NCBI GenBank assembly: GCA_000565255.1
Contig: ASRH01000001.1
Coordinates: 219,932 to 283,931 of the forward strand
Reading direction: 5' to 3'
Length of the DNA: 64,000 nucleotides
DNA from: Candidatus Aramenus sulfurataquae
Lineage (GTDB): Archaea; Thermoproteota; Thermoprotei_A; Sulfolobales; Sulfolobaceae
Under the pieces are notes generated by a model that was given only the letters and a program-made list of their open reading frames with translations, searched no databases and was not told the origin of the DNA. The number at the start of each line of letters is the position of its first letter. Position 1 is the stretch's first letter. Positions 46,996-58,886 of the stretch are shown piece after piece. Position numbers and translations under genes: made by a program.

Positions 46996-49900
46996 TCACC
47001 CAATATCTTGTATCTCCTCATATAATTGCTTTAATATTTGTCTGTAGTCTTCCTTTCCCTCCTCAATTAAGTCCATGCGCTCAAGCAAGTCCCTAGTGCG
47101 CTCCTCTGACACGAACTTCTGGAACCTCTTAACCAGGAAGTCGTGAACGTCTATGCCCAAGGTTGACGGAATAAGCCTCTTAGTGTTTCTGCTCTCAAAC
47201 ATATACCTCCTTTTTAATAAGGTTGACACTATTGTAGCGTACGTACTAGGTCTTCCTATTTTTCTGTTCTTCATCTCGGTAATAAGGCTTCCTTGCGTGT
47301 ATAACTGGACGTCGCTCTTCATGAAAGAGTACTTTATGTCAACTTCAAACTCGCAGTCCTTACCTGGTGTGCATTTTATTTTAGGCCTTATGGGCTCACT
47401 GGTGTCCTTAATGGGCAAGTACAATTTCTCAAACTTCATTTGGGAAGGCAAGTAAACCTTGTAGATGTTCTCTACCGGGTTATTCTCGACATTCATCGCG
47501 GTCCCATCATGGGTCTTAACGCTAACGTACACTCTTTCCTTTTCAACTATTAAGGGAACTAACTGGCTCGTTATAAACCTCCTAAATATCAAGTCGTATA
47601 TCTTGTAGTGGTTTGCGGTTAACCTTCTTGGGAGTTCCAGTTCTCCTTCCTCTATCATCGTCCTTAACTGGTCCGAGTCCAGGGGCTTTGTAACCCTTAT
47701 CGCCTCGTGCGCTCCTCCCTCTCCCCAACTCCTCGGCCTAAAGACTTCCTTATATTTCTCTCCTAGAGTTTGCTTTAAGTAGCTTTCTGCGATGCTTATA
47801 CCCACTGACGAGATCCTGGTACTGTCTGTCCTGTGGTAAGTTATGAGACCCATCTCGAAGAGTTCCTGCGCAATCTTCATAGTCTCTTGCGCTGATATAC
47901 CGTAAAAATTGGAGGAGTCGGAGAGCAAAGCGTCGGTGGTGTAAGGAGGTAGGGGGCCGAACTCTTCCTTGACGTCATCTATGCGGTCAATTGTCAGTAT
48001 TAGCTTACTGTTCTTGTTCATCTTAGACTGGCGGGTGACCAACACAGAGATGGAGTCGAAGGCCCGTATTACGTAAACCTTCCTCCTTGTATTGTTGTAC
48101 TGGTTATACCTATCTATTACCCAACCGAGTACTGGCGTTTGAACCCTCCCAGCGCTCAAGTTCCTGTTCTCCGTACACGGCTTACCTAGCTTATTACACT
48201 CCTCCTTCCAAAACTCTATCTGAAGCTTTTTAGAAAGCTTAAACCCTATCCACCTGTCCTCAACTCTCCTCACTAGCTGGGACTGAAGAAGGGGGAGCGA
48301 GAACTTCCTAGGGTTGTTCAAAGCCTCTATAATGGCCCTTCTCGTCACTTCGTGGAACTCCGCCCTCTGGATGTTGGGGTTATACGGCCTGAGGTTAAGG
48401 TATATGTCCCACGCTATCTTTTCCCCCTCTATATCTGGATCTGTCCCTATGAATATCTCGTCGGCTTCGAGCGCTAAGTTCCTCAGCGCGTTAACTACGT
48501 CCATCTTGTCTCTGACATTCTCGCTACCACATATGGGGCAGGAACGGCCGTCCTTGTACTCAGTAAATTGGTGACCATTTGAACAACGCTTTATCGTATT
48601 GTAGTAGGCTACGAAAGACGGCTCTCCATCTTTTCTCACTTCGACTCCGTGAATCCCTATATCCTTTGTAGTTAGGTCGTATACGTGCCCACCGCTGGCG
48701 GTGATCATCAGCACTCTATTTCCTATCACAGTCTCGTAAACCCTTAACCCCTTAAACTCCCTTATGCTAGGCCTTGAGAAGAAATTTGAGATGGTCTTAG
48801 CCTTGTTTGGCGACTCGACTATAAAGAGAGTGGTCTTTATCTTCTCTACCAAGTTAGCGGATAGAGCTCCGCTTTCCCTTATCTTCTTGATCCTCTCCCT
48901 CTCGCTGTTTAACTTTTCCACTATTTTCGCTAAGTCCGCTTCTCCTATTTTCCAGTTAACGACGTCAAGCGGCTCCCACTTCACCTCGTCGAGGACTAAC
49001 GAGAGCTTTCTGGTCAACAATTCAAATAGCTTTTCGTCGTCAACTAAGAGGACGGAAAGACCTGTCGTAAGCTCTCCTCCAAATATCCTAGATGTCCTAC
49101 CGCTAGCTTGTATATAGGTCAGGTAGTCGGGGGACGAAATAAAACCGTCGCTCGTGACAGATATCTCGCCTATTTCCGCTATCTTCTCCAGGACGTCTCT
49201 CTTTTTCAAGTTTTCGTTCACGATCTCATATGCCTTAGCTAATACCTGGTCGTCAATCTGTCCCTCCTTAACCTTCTGCGCAAGCACGTTGAGGGCAGCG
49301 GGAGACGTGTTCCTTAGCCTTGCTCTTACCTGCCTAAGCACGCTAGCTATTCCTTGGTCCTTCGTAACCAGCGATATCAAACTCAGCATCCTCAGCATTG
49401 CCAAGGGGTGCATGTTCTCCCCTATCTTGAACCGGAATTTGGGTATTCCAGCGAAGACGGCGTACTTTACCCTCCATGGGATATCTATGCCTCTAACGAG
49501 GATACCATAGTGCGTTGCAACGCCTATTAGAACGTCTATTTCTCCGTTTACGAACTTGTCCAGCTTGGAGGTGGATGAGGATGAAATGAAGTCCACACTC
49601 AAGTCCCCATTTATCTCCTCTGCCAGTTGCTTTGCGTAAGCAGTTCCCTTATCTACGGGCACAAAGACGAGGCCACCGGGCCCAAGCTTTCCTAGGATCC
49701 TTCTAATTGTGTCAACCACGTCTCCGCCCTTTACGTAGGAGTCTATTACGTTACGCAGGTAAATGACCGCACTGCCTGGTCTGAACCCCATAAGCGAGGA
49801 GAAAACAGGGTTGCTCTTTGTTATGGTTGCTGAAGAGAATATGGCCACCTTGTTCCCAACCTTCTTTTTCCTCAGTTTTTCTATTTCACCAAAGGCCGAC

Positions 49901-50664
49901 TCGTCTCTCCTAGCCTTCCAAAGGAGTTCCTTTACAGTTTTCACGTCATCCTCAGTGAACCCCATTAGCTTCAGAACTGAAACGGAGCTCTTACTGGACT
50001 TCAGGACTGAGTCAACATCGTCTACAAATACGTAACCGAACTGGGAAGTGTTTAGGTGATCGATGTTATTTATTATATACCTCGAGGTTGACATGAATAT
50101 GTCGAAGTCTGAGGACTCCAGTACCTTGTTGAGTTCTTCTCTCTGGGAACTTGTCATTCCCGAAATGTAATAGGAGACCTTAGGTACCTTCTCGAAGTCC
50201 CTGCTCATCTGTTGAATCTTCCCCACTACTTGCTTCACTAACGTCTTAGTGGGAAAGATCATCAGCGACTTGATCCCCTTCGTGAAGAAATAGAGGGACA
50301 TGAGGATTCCAAAGGTAGTCTTTCCTAGCCCAGGAGGGGCTATGATGGCAAAGCTTTCTCCCTTCAACGCTCTGATTATCCAAGACCTCTGAGGTCCCAG
50401 AGGAGGAGATCCCAGAATCGTAGCGAAAAGGTCTGAGACCTTGCTGTATTCCTCTAGGATATTTTTGTATTCACTTAACTGCTTCAGTGTTCTGTAATTC
50501 TTTAAGTAGTTAACTAAGTCAAAGAGTGACTCAAATTCCCTCTCGTCCCTTACGCAGTTCTCGCAAAGGGAACCCCTGTAAAGCCTCCTTGAGGAAACAT
50601 CTCTCCCGCAGTTTGGACAGGACCCCATGTAGATAATGTCCGGGATGTCGTAATCGGAACCCAT
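46996..50664 (-). CDS. rgy: Reverse gyrase (TopR1 type)
   Basis: 1222 aa, hallmark enzyme of hyperthermophiles that introduces positive supercoils. N-terminal zinc finger [26 protein letters not shown] cluster (residues 14-35), helicase-like domain with [10 protein letters not shown] (about 113-122) and DDVDS in place of DEAD, then the topoisomerase IA part beginning near residue 615 ([13 protein letters not shown]), a second zinc finger (about 705-725) and active Tyr in [11 protein letters not shown]. From memory it matches SSO0420 (TopR1). Complete, no intein. Confidence 0.97.
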   Translation of the reverse strand: MGSDYDIPDIIYMGSCPNCGRDVSSRRLYRGSLCENCVRDEREFESLFDLVNYLKNYRTLKQLSEYKNILEEYSKVSDLFATILGSPPLGPQRSWIIRALKGESFAIIAPPGLGKTTFGILMSLYFFTKGIKSLMIFPTKTLVKQVVGKIQQMSRDFEKVPKVSYYISGMTSSQREELNKVLESSDFDIFMSTSRYIINNIDHLNTSQFGYVFVDDVDSVLKSSKSSVSVLKLMGFTEDDVKTVKELLWKARRDESAFGEIEKLRKKKVGNKVAIFSSATITKSNPVFSSLMGFRPGSAVIYLRNVIDSYVKGGDVVDTIRRILGKLGPGGLVFVPVDKGTAYAKQLAEEINGDLSVDFISSSSTSKLDKFVNGEIDVLIGVATHYGILVRGIDIPWRVKYAVFAGIPKFRFKIGENMHPLAMLRMLSLISLVTKDQGIASVLRQVRARLRNTSPAALNVLAQKVKEGQIDDQVLAKAYEIVNENLKKRDVLEKIAEIGEISVTSDGFISSPDYLTYIQASGRTSRIFGGELTTGLSVLLVDDEKLFELLTRKLSLVLDEVKWEPLDVVNWKIGEADLAKIVEKLNSERERIKKIRESGALSANLVEKIKTTLFIVESPNKAKTISNFFSRPSIREFKGLRVYETVIGNRVLMITASGGHVYDLTTKDIGIHGVEVRKDGEPSFVAYYNTIKRCSNGHQFTEYKDGRSCPICGSENVRDKMDVVNALRNLALEADEIFIGTDPDIEGEKIAWDIYLNLRPYNPNIQRAEFHEVTRRAIIEALNNPRKFSLPLLQSQLVRRVEDRWIGFKLSKKLQIEFWKEECNKLGKPCTENRNLSAGRVQTPVLGWVIDRYNQYNNTRRKVYVIRAFDSISVLVTRQSKMNKNSKLILTIDRIDDVKEEFGPLPPYTTDALLSDSSNFYGISAQETMKIAQELFEMGLITYHRTDSTRISSVGISIAESYLKQTLGEKYKEVFRPRSWGEGGAHEAIRVTKPLDSDQLRTMIEEGELELPRRLTANHYKIYDLIFRRFITSQLVPLIVEKERVYVSVKTHDGTAMNVENNPVENIYKVYLPSQMKFEKLYLPIKDTSEPIRPKIKCTPGKDCEFEVDIKYSFMKSDVQLYTQGSLITEMKNRKIGRPSTYATIVSTLLKRRYMFESRNTKRLIPSTLGIDVHDFLVKRFQKFVSEERTRDLLERMDLIEEGKEDYRQILKQLYEEIQDIG

Positions 50665-50809
50665 TAGTAGAACTCTGAGAGAGGGATTATTTAAAAATTC
50701 TATCTTGAGGGCGTTGTCTCCCTCTAAATAGAATAGCTTTATGTTAAGCTCAACTAGCTTTAAAGCCCAACAAAAACTTATTTCCTTATATAACCTATAC
50801 TATCTTACG

Positions 50810-53125
50810 ATGTCAAACGAAATTAAGCTCAGAGTTATTGAAGCCAGACAAAAGGATGTAGGAAGGAAAATAGCTAGACTGTCTGAGAGCGCTATGAAGG
50901 CTCTAGGCATAGAAACCGGTGACTATATAGAGGTTAAGGGGACCTCAAGCTCAACTCTCCTTCAAGCAATGCCTGGCTTTGACCTAAACGACGGAGAAAT
51001 AAGGATCGATGGTTACGTTAGGAGCGCAATAGGAGTATCTATAGGCGACGAGGTCTCAGTGAAGAAGGTGAAGGTTGACGAGGGAAAGAAGGTGGTCCTG
51101 GCCCCAACAGAGCCAATTAGGTTCAACCAGAGCTTCGTAGACTACGTGAAGGACTACCTAATGTATAAGCCCTTGAGTAAGGGAGATGTAATCAGCGTCC
51201 CAGTCTACACTGGGCAGTTGGAATTGGTGGTAGTTTCGACCTCCCCTGGCAATTACGTTTACGTAACGTCTAATACCCAAATTGAAATCAAGGAGGAACC
51301 GGTAAAGGAAGTTGGAACGTATCCCAAGGTCAGCTGGGAAGACATAGGAGACCTTGAAGACGTCAAAGAGAAGATTAGGGAGATAGTAGAGTTGCCAATG
51401 AAACACCCAGAGCTCTTTCAGAGACTCGGCATAGAACCGCCTAAAGGAGTGTTGCTTTACGGCCCACCAGGAGTAGGCAAGACTCTCCTAGCAAAGGCCC
51501 TAGCGAGCGAGATTGGAGCATCGTTTTACACAATAAACGGCCCGGAGATCATGAGCAAGTTCTATGGTGAGAGCGAGCAGAGGTTGAGGGAGATATTCCA
51601 GGAAGCCGAGAACAACGCCCCTGCTATAATATTCATTGATGAGATAGACGCCATAGCCCCGAAGAGGGAAGAGGTGACCGGGGAGGTAGAGAAGAGGGTA
51701 GTGGCACAGCTCTTGACCTTGATGGACGGTATGAAGGGAAGAGGTAAGGTAGTTGTCATAGGGGCCACTAACAGGCCTGATGCCATTGATCCAGCTCTAA
51801 GGAGGCCAGGGAGGTTTGACAGGGAAATCGAGATCAGGCCTCCAGACACTAAGGCAAGAAAGGAGATCCTACAAGTCCACACGAGGAACATGCCACTGGC
51901 AGAAGACGTTAACTTGGATGCCATAGCCGAGATGACGAACGGTTATACCGGTGCAGACTTGGCGGCGTTAACTAAGGAGGCGGCAATGAGCGCCTTGAGA
52001 AAGTTCTTAAGGACAAACGCAGGGAAGATAAACTTAGACGCGGGGCAGATACCTCCGGAGACCTTAAAGGAACTTAAGATATCCATGAACGATTTCCTAG
52101 AGGCCATGAAAGTGGTGCAGCCAACGCTATTGAGGGAAGTATACGTGGAAGTTCCATCAGTTCATTGGAGCGACATTGGCGGGCTAGAGCAGGTTAAGCA
52201 ACAGCTCAGGGAAGCAGTTGAGTGGCCCATGAAGTACCCCGGAATGTTTGAGAGAACAGGGATAAGGCCGCCCAAGGGCATACTTCTCTTCGGCCCGCCT
52301 GGCACTGGTAAGACTATGCTGGCTAAAGCTGTGGCAACTGAGAGCGGCGCCAACTTCATAGCAGTGAAGGGGCCAGAGGTGCTCTCTAAGTGGGTTGGGG
52401 AAAGCGAGAAGGCAATAAGGGAGATATTCAAGAGGGCTAGGCAAACTGCTCCCACTGTGGTGTTCTTCGACGAAATTGACGCGATAGCTCCAATGAGAGG
52501 CTTCTCTCACGATAGTGGGGTAACAGAGAGGATAGTGAACCAAATGTTGGCTGAAATGGACGGAATAACGCAATTAAGTAAGGTAGTTGTGATAGCAGCC
52601 ACCAACAGGCCTGACATCCTAGACCCCGCGCTGTTGAGGCCCGGGAGGTTTGATAGGCTCATATACGTTCCTCCACCTGATAAGGAGGCCAGAAAAGAGA
52701 TATTGTTCATACACATGAGAAGCGTACCAGTGGAAGGTACATCCCAGTGTATAGAGGCAGCATCAAAAGTGTGTTCCGATGAGATGTGTAAGGACAAAGA
52801 AATCAAGCGTTGTGTTGCCGAGGTATTGGCAGAGAGAACCGAAGGCTATACTGGAGCGGACTTGGAGGCCGTAGTGAGGGAGGCCACAATGATAATGTTA
52901 AGGAGGGTGTCTTACGAGTGCGATGCAAAGGCAAAGGCTGAGTGTAAGAACGACCCAGTGTGTTACGACAAGCAAATGAAGGAGTGTATGAACAACGTTA
53001 ACGCTAAGGTCACAATGAAGGACTTCGAGGACGCTCTAAAGGTGGTAGGACCAAGCTTGACTAAGGCTGACATTCAGAGATACGAGAAGATGGCCAACGA
53101 ACTGAAGAGGAGTGTTGTGGTTTGA
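50810..53125 (+). CDS. vat: VAT/Cdc48 AAA+ ATPase
   Basis: 771 aa from ATG 50810, with TTATATAA 20-26 bases upstream. N domain (1-185), D1 with Walker A GPPGVGKT (about 218-225), D2 with GPPGTGKT (about 495-502), two [20 protein letters not shown]alker B motifs. Unfolds proteins for the proteasome. The lid of D2 (about residues 646-735) contains an acidic insertion with eight or nine Cys ([35 protein letters not shown]) absent from the standard family. From memory equals SSO0421. Confidence 0.96.
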   Translation: MSNEIKLRVIEARQKDVGRKIARLSESAMKALGIETGDYIEVKGTSSSTLLQAMPGFDLNDGEIRIDGYVRSAIGVSIGDEVSVKKVKVDEGKKVVLAPTEPIRFNQSFVDYVKDYLMYKPLSKGDVISVPVYTGQLELVVVSTSPGNYVYVTSNTQIEIKEEPVKEVGTYPKVSWEDIGDLEDVKEKIREIVELPMKHPELFQRLGIEPPKGVLLYGPPGVGKTLLAKALASEIGASFYTINGPEIMSKFYGESEQRLREIFQEAENNAPAIIFIDEIDAIAPKREEVTGEVEKRVVAQLLTLMDGMKGRGKVVVIGATNRPDAIDPALRRPGRFDREIEIRPPDTKARKEILQVHTRNMPLAEDVNLDAIAEMTNGYTGADLAALTKEAAMSALRKFLRTNAGKINLDAGQIPPETLKELKISMNDFLEAMKVVQPTLLREVYVEVPSVHWSDIGGLEQVKQQLREAVEWPMKYPGMFERTGIRPPKGILLFGPPGTGKTMLAKAVATESGANFIAVKGPEVLSKWVGESEKAIREIFKRARQTAPTVVFFDEIDAIAPMRGFSHDSGVTERIVNQMLAEMDGITQLSKVVVIAATNRPDILDPALLRPGRFDRLIYVPPPDKEARKEILFIHMRSVPVEGTSQCIEAASKVCSDEMCKDKEIKRCVAEVLAERTEGYTGADLEAVVREATMIMLRRVSYECDAKAKAECKNDPVCYDKQMKECMNNVNAKVTMKDFEDALKVVGPSLTKADIQRYEKMANELKRSVVV

Positions 53126-54369
53126 GGAGACACAAGGTCTTATTGATAATCGCAGATGGGCTTGGCGACAGGCAGGTAAAGGCGCTGGGTAATAGGACGC
53201 CATTAGAGGCTGCAGACAAACCGAACATAAGGTCTCTACTGAGATCCTCACTGGTAGGGTTAATGAACCCGATCTCTCCGGGTGTAGTTCCAGGAAGCGA
53301 CACATCTCACTTAGCTATTTTTGGTCTAGATCCGAGAAAGTACTACTCTGGAAGGGGCAGTTTCGAAGCTCTAGGAAGCGGAGTAGAATTAGCAGAGGGG
53401 GACGTCTCCTTTAGGGGTAATTTCGCTACAGTCGACTCGGATCTCAGGGTGGTCGATAGGAGGGCCGGGAGAAATATTGAGGAGGCAGAGGACTTAGTTA
53501 GGGAGCTAAATTCCAAGATTGGCGAGATTAACGGAGTAAAAGTGAGGTTTTACAAGGGAACAGAACATAGGGTATCAGTTGTGATTTCTGGGGAAGGCTT
53601 AAGCGATAAGGTCAGCGATACAGACCCACATGAAGTTGGGCTTAAGGTAAAGGAAAGTAAGCCTCTCGAGGAGTCTCAAGAGGCAGCTAGGACGGCTGAC
53701 TTACTAAACAAGCTTACCCGAAGGATCTACGAGGTTCTCTCGTCGTCAGAGGCAAACAAGCTAAGGGTACAGAGAAACAAGCCCCCGGCAAACATAGTCC
53801 TACTGAGGGGAGCGGCTAAGTATAAGGAACTCCCAAAACTACGTGACTACACGGGGCTTAACGCGGCTGCTGTGTCTGCAACTCCGTTAATAAAGGGCAT
53901 CTGTAAGGCTATTGGTATGGAAGTGATTACTCCAAAGGGAGCTACTGGAGGGATTGATACCAATTACGACGCCAAGGCTAACGCAGTTATAGACTTCCTG
54001 AAATCCGATAAGTACGACCTGGTGTTCCTCCACATTAAGGCAACTGACGCTGCCTCCCATGACGGAAAAGCTGAAGAGAAAGTGAGAGCTATAGAAAAGA
54101 TCGATTACGTAATAGGTAGGATCCTAGACAATTACTCTTCTGAGCTCGTAATAGCCTTTACTGGAGACCACGCGACTCCAGTTGAATTGAAGGAACATGC
54201 AGGAGATCCTGTGCCTTTCTTTCTATACGTCCCAGAAAACATAATACCAGATGGCGTTTCCGACTTCAACGAGAGGGAGGCGAGAAAGGGAACCATAAGG
54301 ATAAGTGGGCTGGATGTAATGAACATATTACTGAACTACTCTAATAGAGCCACTAAGTACGGGGCTTAG
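53122..54369 (+). CDS. apgM: Archaeal cofactor-independent phosphoglycerate mutase
   Basis: 415 aa. [11 protein letters not shown] with first metal Asp, catalytic Ser in [12 protein letters not shown], and C-terminal [13 protein letters not shown] and [11 protein letters not shown] with metal ligands. Interconverts 3- and 2-phosphoglycerate. TTG start overlapping the vat stop by 4 bases. Its TAG stop is part of the box C of the sRNA that follows. Confidence 0.96.
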   Translation: MRRHKVLLIIADGLGDRQVKALGNRTPLEAADKPNIRSLLRSSLVGLMNPISPGVVPGSDTSHLAIFGLDPRKYYSGRGSFEALGSGVELAEGDVSFRGNFATVDSDLRVVDRRAGRNIEEAEDLVRELNSKIGEINGVKVRFYKGTEHRVSVVISGEGLSDKVSDTDPHEVGLKVKESKPLEESQEAARTADLLNKLTRRIYEVLSSSEANKLRVQRNKPPANIVLLRGAAKYKELPKLRDYTGLNAAAVSATPLIKGICKAIGMEVITPKGATGGIDTNYDAKANAVIDFLKSDKYDLVFLHIKATDAASHDGKAEEKVRAIEKIDYVIGRILDNYSSELVIAFTGDHATPVELKEHAGDPVPFFLYVPENIIPDGVSDFNEREARKGTIRISGLDVMNILLNYSNRATKYGA

Positions 54370-54426
54370 ATGAGGAAGCTCGAAAGGGCTGAAATGGTGA
54401 AGAACTCGCGCAGGACTGATATTAGC
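54364..54426 (+). ncRNA. C/D box guide sRNA, predicted tRNA-Glu U34 guide
   Basis: Box C core GATGA (54369-54373), D' CTGA (54389-54392), C' ATGGTGA (54394-54400), D CTGA (54416-54419); both guides are exactly 15 nt. The D' guide GCTCGAAAGG (54378-54387) is a perfect complement of ten bases of the tRNA-Glu(TTC) anticodon arm at 29326-29335, and the fifth base before D' (A54384) pairs with U34. The D guide target was not found here. A GCT/AGC terminal stem closes it. It starts at the apgM stop codon and runs into the convergent CoA kinase end. Confidence 0.75.
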
Positions 54427-54946
54427 ATTTTTTTACCGTAAACCTCTTGAAGATGTCCTCTACCCTCCATTTCATGGCCTCAGTTACCTCTAACGCAACT
54501 GCACCTGCGTTTGGTTGACCATAGACTATTACGTCATCTAATCTCCCGTATATAACGAATGGAATGACAAATAGATCCTCCTCACCGTCCACAAATAGCA
54601 CGGAAGGGGTTTCGCTGTTGAGCAATCTCTCAACTAACTTGATCGACTCTAGGCGGAGTAGTCCAGGCTCGTTCTTAACGAAGAAAGAAGGCTTGACTTT
54701 CTGCCCGGTAGATATTGTCCTCTTGGTCTTTCCGTCAACAACGGCGATAAAGGGAGAAAAATCGTTTTCTAACAAGGTTTCAGTTACCACGTCCCCAATC
54801 GTTATGACTCTCCTCTTTCCTTCGAGGAAGTTCAAAAGTGATACTACCTTAGTAAAAAGGATACCGTATGGCCTTGACAGCTCTTTTCTTAGCTCACGCG
54901 GTACCTCAAAGCACAAGTCTACTTCAGGTTTATTGCGTATCTCCAA
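54422..54946 (-). CDS. GTP-dependent dephospho-CoA kinase (DUF359)
   Basis: 174 aa. PYGILF, VITIGDVVTETLLENDFSPFIAVVDGKTKR and VDGEEDLFVIPFVIYG match the archaeal GTP-dependent dephospho-CoA kinase family that replaces bacterial CoaE. Last step of CoA synthesis. Last gene of the eif2g-PIN-rpo7-spt4 operon, overlapping spt4 by 28 bases. Confidence 0.92.
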   Translation of the reverse strand: MEIRNKPEVDLCFEVPRELRKELSRPYGILFTKVVSLLNFLEGKRRVITIGDVVTETLLENDFSPFIAVVDGKTKRTISTGQKVKPSFFVKNEPGLLRLESIKLVERLLNSETPSVLFVDGEEDLFVIPFVIYGRLDDVIVYGQPNAGAVALEVTEAMKWRVEDIFKRFTVKKC

Positions 54947-55122
54947 GGCTTCTCTACACCCATTAGCTGTGCAACCTCAGAGTTTTTGTCTATTACTATT
55001 ACCATACCTTCCCATTCATCTGTAAAGCTAGATCCCCCACATACTGGGCATACCGCTTGGTCCTCAGGAACTAGCGCCTTACAGTTTTTACAAGCTTTAA
55101 ATATCTTCGCCATTTTCATCAC
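54919..55122 (-). CDS. spt4: Transcription elongation factor Spt4 (RpoE'')
   Basis: 67 aa. Zinc ribbon [23 protein letters not shown] and the WEGMVIVID strand that pairs with Spt5. Forms a processivity clamp on RNA polymerase. Overlaps rpo7 by 4 bases. Internal ATG at 55110 is an alternative start. Confidence 0.95.
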   Translation of the reverse strand: MMKMAKIFKACKNCKALVPEDQAVCPVCGGSSFTDEWEGMVIVIDKNSEVAQLMGVEKPWRYAINLK

Positions 55123-55646
55123 TTCTTCTCTAGTTTGCCCAGAGTTGGTTGCCTCATAGTTAGACCAATCCTTGGCAACTTACCTGCTGATGCAGAGGAA
55201 ACTGTGACTATCCTCGCCCTAACTACGTCCCCCTTCTGGAATACCTTCTTGGTCTTTTCGCCTACTAGTACTCCCCTAACTGGGTCAAACTTGTAGTTGT
55301 CGTCCCCTATCTGGGACACGTGGACTAGGCCGTCCATTGGGCCTAGGTTCACGTAAATGCCGTAGTTATCTACTTGGGTTATCTCTCCCTCCACTACCTC
55401 CTGGATTACCGGTACGTAGGTCAGTAAATCGAACTCTACCTCGTGGTAGGTCGCCCCATCTCCGAACACTATCATCCCTTCCTCACTGGCCTTGGCGTTC
55501 AATACAGCCAACACAAATCCCAAGTCCTTTAATAACTTCTCCTGGTAGTCCCTCTTCAGGATTTCGAGAGCAACTTGATCGATTTCCTGGCCAAAATCCT
55601 CTGGCGGTATTCTCACTATCCCTCTAGCCTTTACAAGTTTAAACAT
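55119..55646 (-). CDS. rpo7: RNA polymerase subunit Rpo7 (RpoE')
   Basis: 175 aa. Tip domain (1-78) and S1 domain ([34 protein letters not shown], about 83-116). Forms the stalk with Rpo4 and binds emerging RNA. Eleven bases after the PIN gene. Confidence 0.96.
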   Translation of the reverse strand: MFKLVKARGIVRIPPEDFGQEIDQVALEILKRDYQEKLLKDLGFVLAVLNAKASEEGMIVFGDGATYHEVEFDLLTYVPVIQEVVEGEITQVDNYGIYVNLGPMDGLVHVSQIGDDNYKFDPVRGVLVGEKTKKVFQKGDVVRARIVTVSSASAGKLPRIGLTMRQPTLGKLEKK

Positions 55647-55657
55647 TGTAAACCTAG

Positions 55658-56095
55658 TTAGATAGGAGAAAATGACTTTATAATTTTACCTTTATCCATC
55701 AAGAAAATTATTTCAATCCCGCCCTTTAATGCTCTGTTCTTTAGTACCTTATCGTTGGTGAAAATTAAAAAGTTAAATTTCTTGGCTGTTTCTAAAATCG
55801 CGCTGTCAGTATCCATCCACGAACAACAGTCTATCTCCTCCCAATAGCTCTTGTACACCTCAAGGTATTGCCTTGCCAGCCTTATCCTAGACTGCATAAC
55901 CCTTGAATTCTTGTGCCTTGCTTCAAGCGTTGAGAGCTCGTGAAAGACGAGTTTGTGCACAAAGAACCTCGGTTTAAAGTCGAGGAAGTAAATTACCTTC
56001 CAAAAAGGGTCTAGTCTGTCGTACACGTAAAGCAGGATGTTGGTGTCTACTAGTACCCCTAAATCTTTACTTGTCCCCATCCTACTAATCTCCAT
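55658..56095 (-). CDS. PIN-domain ribonuclease, Fcf1/Utp24-like
   Basis: Up to 145 aa; ATG 56080 gives 140 aa and may be the real start. [14 protein letters not shown] with first Asp, [21 protein letters not shown] with two Asp and [12 protein letters not shown] complete the four-acid PIN site. In archaea a PIN protein is often encoded between eIF2-gamma and Rpo7; related Fcf1/Utp24 proteins cut rRNA precursors. Not a toxin by context. Confidence 0.85.
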   Translation of the reverse strand: MEISRMGTSKDLGVLVDTNILLYVYDRLDPFWKVIYFLDFKPRFFVHKLVFHELSTLEARHKNSRVMQSRIRLARQYLEVYKSYWEEIDCCSWMDTDSAILETAKKFNFLIFTNDKVLKNRALKGGIEIIFLMDKGKIIKSFSPI

Positions 56096-57306
56096 CTTCC
56101 CCCTATTTGCCTACTTATTGCTACCCTCACGTCGTTACTCCATATCGCTACTGGTCTCCTGAGTTCGACTTCTATTTCGTCCGACTTAACTGAAACTACT
56201 GTACCCAGGGTCGTGGAGGAACCTACAGTTAGCATTAGACTCTCTTTGTTCCTTATAGGTTCGACTTTGACAAGTTGTTGGCTTCCCACTACCCTCTCAA
56301 GAAGGTTATAGGCTATTCTCACTTGCCATAGCACAGGTACGTCGCTTTTTGCCGTCGTGATGACGCTCCCAGCTAGAGAATCAGCTTTAGTCACTGAAGG
56401 GTCGAGGTATGTACCCATGGCTACTAATCCGCCTGGCCTCGCCTCTTTGACTTCCAGATCTCCGAACCTCAGAGAGGAAACTGTAGTGTAGAGGGGCTCG
56501 TAGCTAACCTTACCTCTGCTCTCTATCCTGATGCCCGGAAGAATTTTTATCTCGTCTCCGACTCTGAACAGCCCCTGCACTACGCTTCCACCTATCACGC
56601 CTCCCTTTAGCTCGTTAAAGGGAGTACCTGGCTTGTTTACATCAAAGCTCCTTATTGCCAGCAGGACTGGAGTCTTGCTAGGGTCCCTTTGCGGAGGCTT
56701 TATGTGGTTAAGTATGGTCTGGATTAACGCGTCGATGTTTACCTTATGGAGAGCGCTTACAGGGACTACTGGTGCGTTTTCAGCCCACGTTCCCTTAACG
56801 AACTCCCTTATTTGTCTATACTGCTCAATTGCCTGTTCTTTTGTTATGACATCTATCTTGTTCTGGACTATGATTAGGTTTTTAACTCCTATTATTCCCA
56901 ATGCGTAAAAGTGTTCCCTCGTTTGGGGCTGGGGGAAAGGCTCGTTTGCCGCTACTACTAGGATAGCGCCGTCTAGTATTGCCGTGCCAGATAACATGGT
57001 TGCCATAAGTACTTCGTGGCCTGGGGCGTCTAGGAAAGACACCCTCCTGATGAATTCCGGCTCTTCATCACTTCCGCACTGTCTACATGACTCCTCGTTA
57101 ACGTAGGCATCTGGTTCCTTGCAAGACTTACATCTCCCAAAGCTCGCCTCAGCGTATCCCAGCTTTATTGTCATACCCCTTTTTAGCTCTTCTGAGTGCT
57201 TTGACGTCCAAATGCCAGTCAAAGCCTGGACTAAGGTAGTCTTACCGTGATCAACGTGGCCAACCACGCCTATATTTACATCTGGTTGAACCTTTGGCCA
57301 GGGCAA
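56059..57306 (-). CDS. eif2g: Translation initiation factor 2 subunit gamma
   Basis: 415 aa GTPase binding initiator t[13 protein letters not shown] (16-25), zinc knuckle [11 protein letters not shown]...CRQCG, DAPGHE, NKID. Domains 2 and 3 are complete. In Sulfolobales this subunit also protects mRNA 5' ends. Heads an operon with the PIN gene, rpo7, spt4 and the CoA kinase; starts 4 bases after rps6e. Confidence 0.97.
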   Translation of the reverse strand: MPWPKVQPDVNIGVVGHVDHGKTTLVQALTGIWTSKHSEELKRGMTIKLGYAEASFGRCKSCKEPDAYVNEESCRQCGSDEEPEFIRRVSFLDAPGHEVLMATMLSGTAILDGAILVVAANEPFPQPQTREHFYALGIIGVKNLIIVQNKIDVITKEQAIEQYRQIREFVKGTWAENAPVVPVSALHKVNIDALIQTILNHIKPPQRDPSKTPVLLAIRSFDVNKPGTPFNELKGGVIGGSVVQGLFRVGDEIKILPGIRIESRGKVSYEPLYTTVSSLRFGDLEVKEARPGGLVAMGTYLDPSVTKADSLAGSVITTAKSDVPVLWQVRIAYNLLERVVGSQQLVKVEPIRNKESLMLTVGSSTTLGTVVSVKSDEIEVELRRPVAIWSNDVRVAISRQIGGRWRLVGWGQVKI

Positions 57307-57310
57307 AAAA

Positions 57311-57946
57311 TCACCTTACGATTACACAGTTAACTTGGACTATATCGTTTGTTAGAGTATTTCCACGTATGGTCTTTCTTCTTCTTCCTCCGTCTTCAAC
57401 GGGATAATAGCCCGCAGGCCCTGCCAGCAAAACCTTCTTCTTCACAGCTCCTGATATATCCGGCCTCATTGGGAACCCAGAGTTGTCTGAACCTCCAGTT
57501 ATTTTGAGCTTTAAGTTAACTCCGTTAATGTTCAAGTTAAAGGTATCGCCTATCTTTAGCCCCATGAGGTTGAGCTTTCCCTGGTCTACGTTTAACTGGA
57601 ACGCCTTAGTCCTGTACGCTATGGCCTCAAACTCCTCTGCTCCAAATTTCTCGGCCAATGACTTAGAGATCAATACGGCGTCTCCTGCAGACTCGTCAAC
57701 TTGGACTGTGAAGTGAACTTTTACTTTTACCTTCTTATCTCCCTCTTGCCTAATGACTTGCAATGTAATCAAGTTGTCAACGTTTAATTGCTCCTTTAGC
57801 TTCTGGCTTATCTTGGCTATTGGGAGCGCCTTGGCTTCCTTCTCTCCCTCCACTGAAGGCACGTCATCAACTGCTTTGACCTTGACCTTTACCTCCTTTA
57901 CGTTCCTGCTTTCCGGGTCCGAGATGACAACTTTGAATTCTGGCAA
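57311..57946 (-). CDS. rps6e: Ribosomal protein eS6
   Basis: 211 aa. [16 protein letters not shown] at the start and [13 protein letters not shown] with [11 protein letters not shown] toward the end are eS6 signatures. The length exceeds minimal archaeal eS6 (about 125 aa) by a C-terminal domain, seen in Sulfolobales, which resembles EF-Tu-type beta-barrel strands. Heads the eif2g operon. Confidence 0.94.
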   Translation of the reverse strand: MPEFKVVISDPESRNVKEVKVKVKAVDDVPSVEGEKEAKALPIAKISQKLKEQLNVDNLITLQVIRQEGDKKVKVKVHFTVQVDESAGDAVLISKSLAEKFGAEEFEAIAYRTKAFQLNVDQGKLNLMGLKIGDTFNLNINGVNLKLKITGGSDNSGFPMRPDISGAVKKKVLLAGPAGYYPVEDGGRRRKTIRGNTLTNDIVQVNCVIVR

Positions 57947-58013
57947 CTGTAAATCTACCTCAGATTGGTAATGTTAGCACAAGTATATAAACTCGAAGTC
58001 AATCAAACGGTTT

Positions 58014-58406
58014 ATGAGAGGCGTTCTACTAGTACTTCATGGAAGTAAGGTGGACGAGTGGAAGGAGGTCGCCACGAAATACAGTGGTCTACTGTCCAAG
58101 TACTTCGATCACGTGGAGTATGGCTTTATAGAGTTTAACAAGCCAACGTTGAAGGAGAGCGCCGAGAAGTTAGGACGAGAAGGCGTTGACGAAATAGTGG
58201 CTGTTCCGTTGCTTTTCGCAGCTGGTGCTCACTTCTACAGGGACATTCCGAAGCTACTAGGGCTTGACGAAGACGGGACTATATTAGTCAACGGGAGAAA
58301 GATAAAGGTAATTATAGCTAGGCCAATAGGAGTAGATCCTAGGGTAGCGGAAATACTAAAGGAAAGGGTAGAGGAGGCTTATGAAAGTACAAAAAGCGTA
58401 AGTTAA
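58014..58406 (+). CDS. cbiX: Small sirohydrochlorin cobaltochelatase CbiX
   Basis: 130 aa, single-domain CbiX-S. Metal/tetrapyrrole His in [11 protein letters not shown] (His9) and [12 protein letters not shown] (His near 76). Inserts Co into sirohydrochlorin in B12 synthesis, possibly Fe for siroheme. A TATA-like TATATAAA (57986-57993) lies about 25 bases before the ATG. Confidence 0.92.
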   Translation: MRGVLLVLHGSKVDEWKEVATKYSGLLSKYFDHVEYGFIEFNKPTLKESAEKLGREGVDEIVAVPLLFAAGAHFYRDIPKLLGLDEDGTILVNGRKIKVIIARPIGVDPRVAEILKERVEEAYESTKSVS

Positions 58407-58413
58407 AACAATT

Positions 58414-58872
58414 TTAGCTGGTAGAGGCTACCAGTAGTTCAGCCTTGCTTGGGTCGTAGGCCCAGTTTTGTGGCAACTTTCCGACACTCTTGTAATATCT
58501 AACTAGCCTCCTAATCTTAGACTCGATTTCCTCGAGGCCTTTCTTCGCCGACTTATCGGCAGGGTACTCGGTTATGTGTCTCCTTACGTTTACTGCCTTC
58601 CTGAGGAGGTTAAACAAGTCCTCGGGTATCTGCGGAGCTAAACCCTTCTCTTCTAAGATCTTGCTGATCTTCCTGCCGGTTACTTGTTTAGCTAAAGGAA
58701 CTCCGTACTGGTCCCTCAAAATTACGCCAATCATGCTCGGAGGGTATCCCCTCTTGTAGAGTTCCTCAACTAGCATCTCAACCTCTTCTCTTGTAAACCT
58801 CACCCACTTTGGAGCTCCCGCCCTAGCTGGTCTAGTTGAGTGTGAACTGCCCTTAGCGCGTTTCTTGTTCAT
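58414..58872 (-). CDS. rps15: Ribosomal protein uS15
   Basis: 152 aa, archaeal form with N-terminal extension. [30 protein letters not shown] and [12 protein letters not shown] are diagnostic. Upstream neighbour is metE, 14 bases away. Confidence 0.96.
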   Translation of the reverse strand: MNKKRAKGSSHSTRPARAGAPKWVRFTREEVEMLVEELYKRGYPPSMIGVILRDQYGVPLAKQVTGRKISKILEEKGLAPQIPEDLFNLLRKAVNVRRHITEYPADKSAKKGLEEIESKIRRLVRYYKSVGKLPQNWAYDPSKAELLVASTS

Positions 58873-58886
58873 GGAATCACCTTAAT

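Noticed and set aside
54370..54444. 24-codon ORF beginning directly after the apgM stop
   Set aside because: It coincides exactly with the C/D box sRNA and runs into the convergent gene; the box pattern explains the sequence better.
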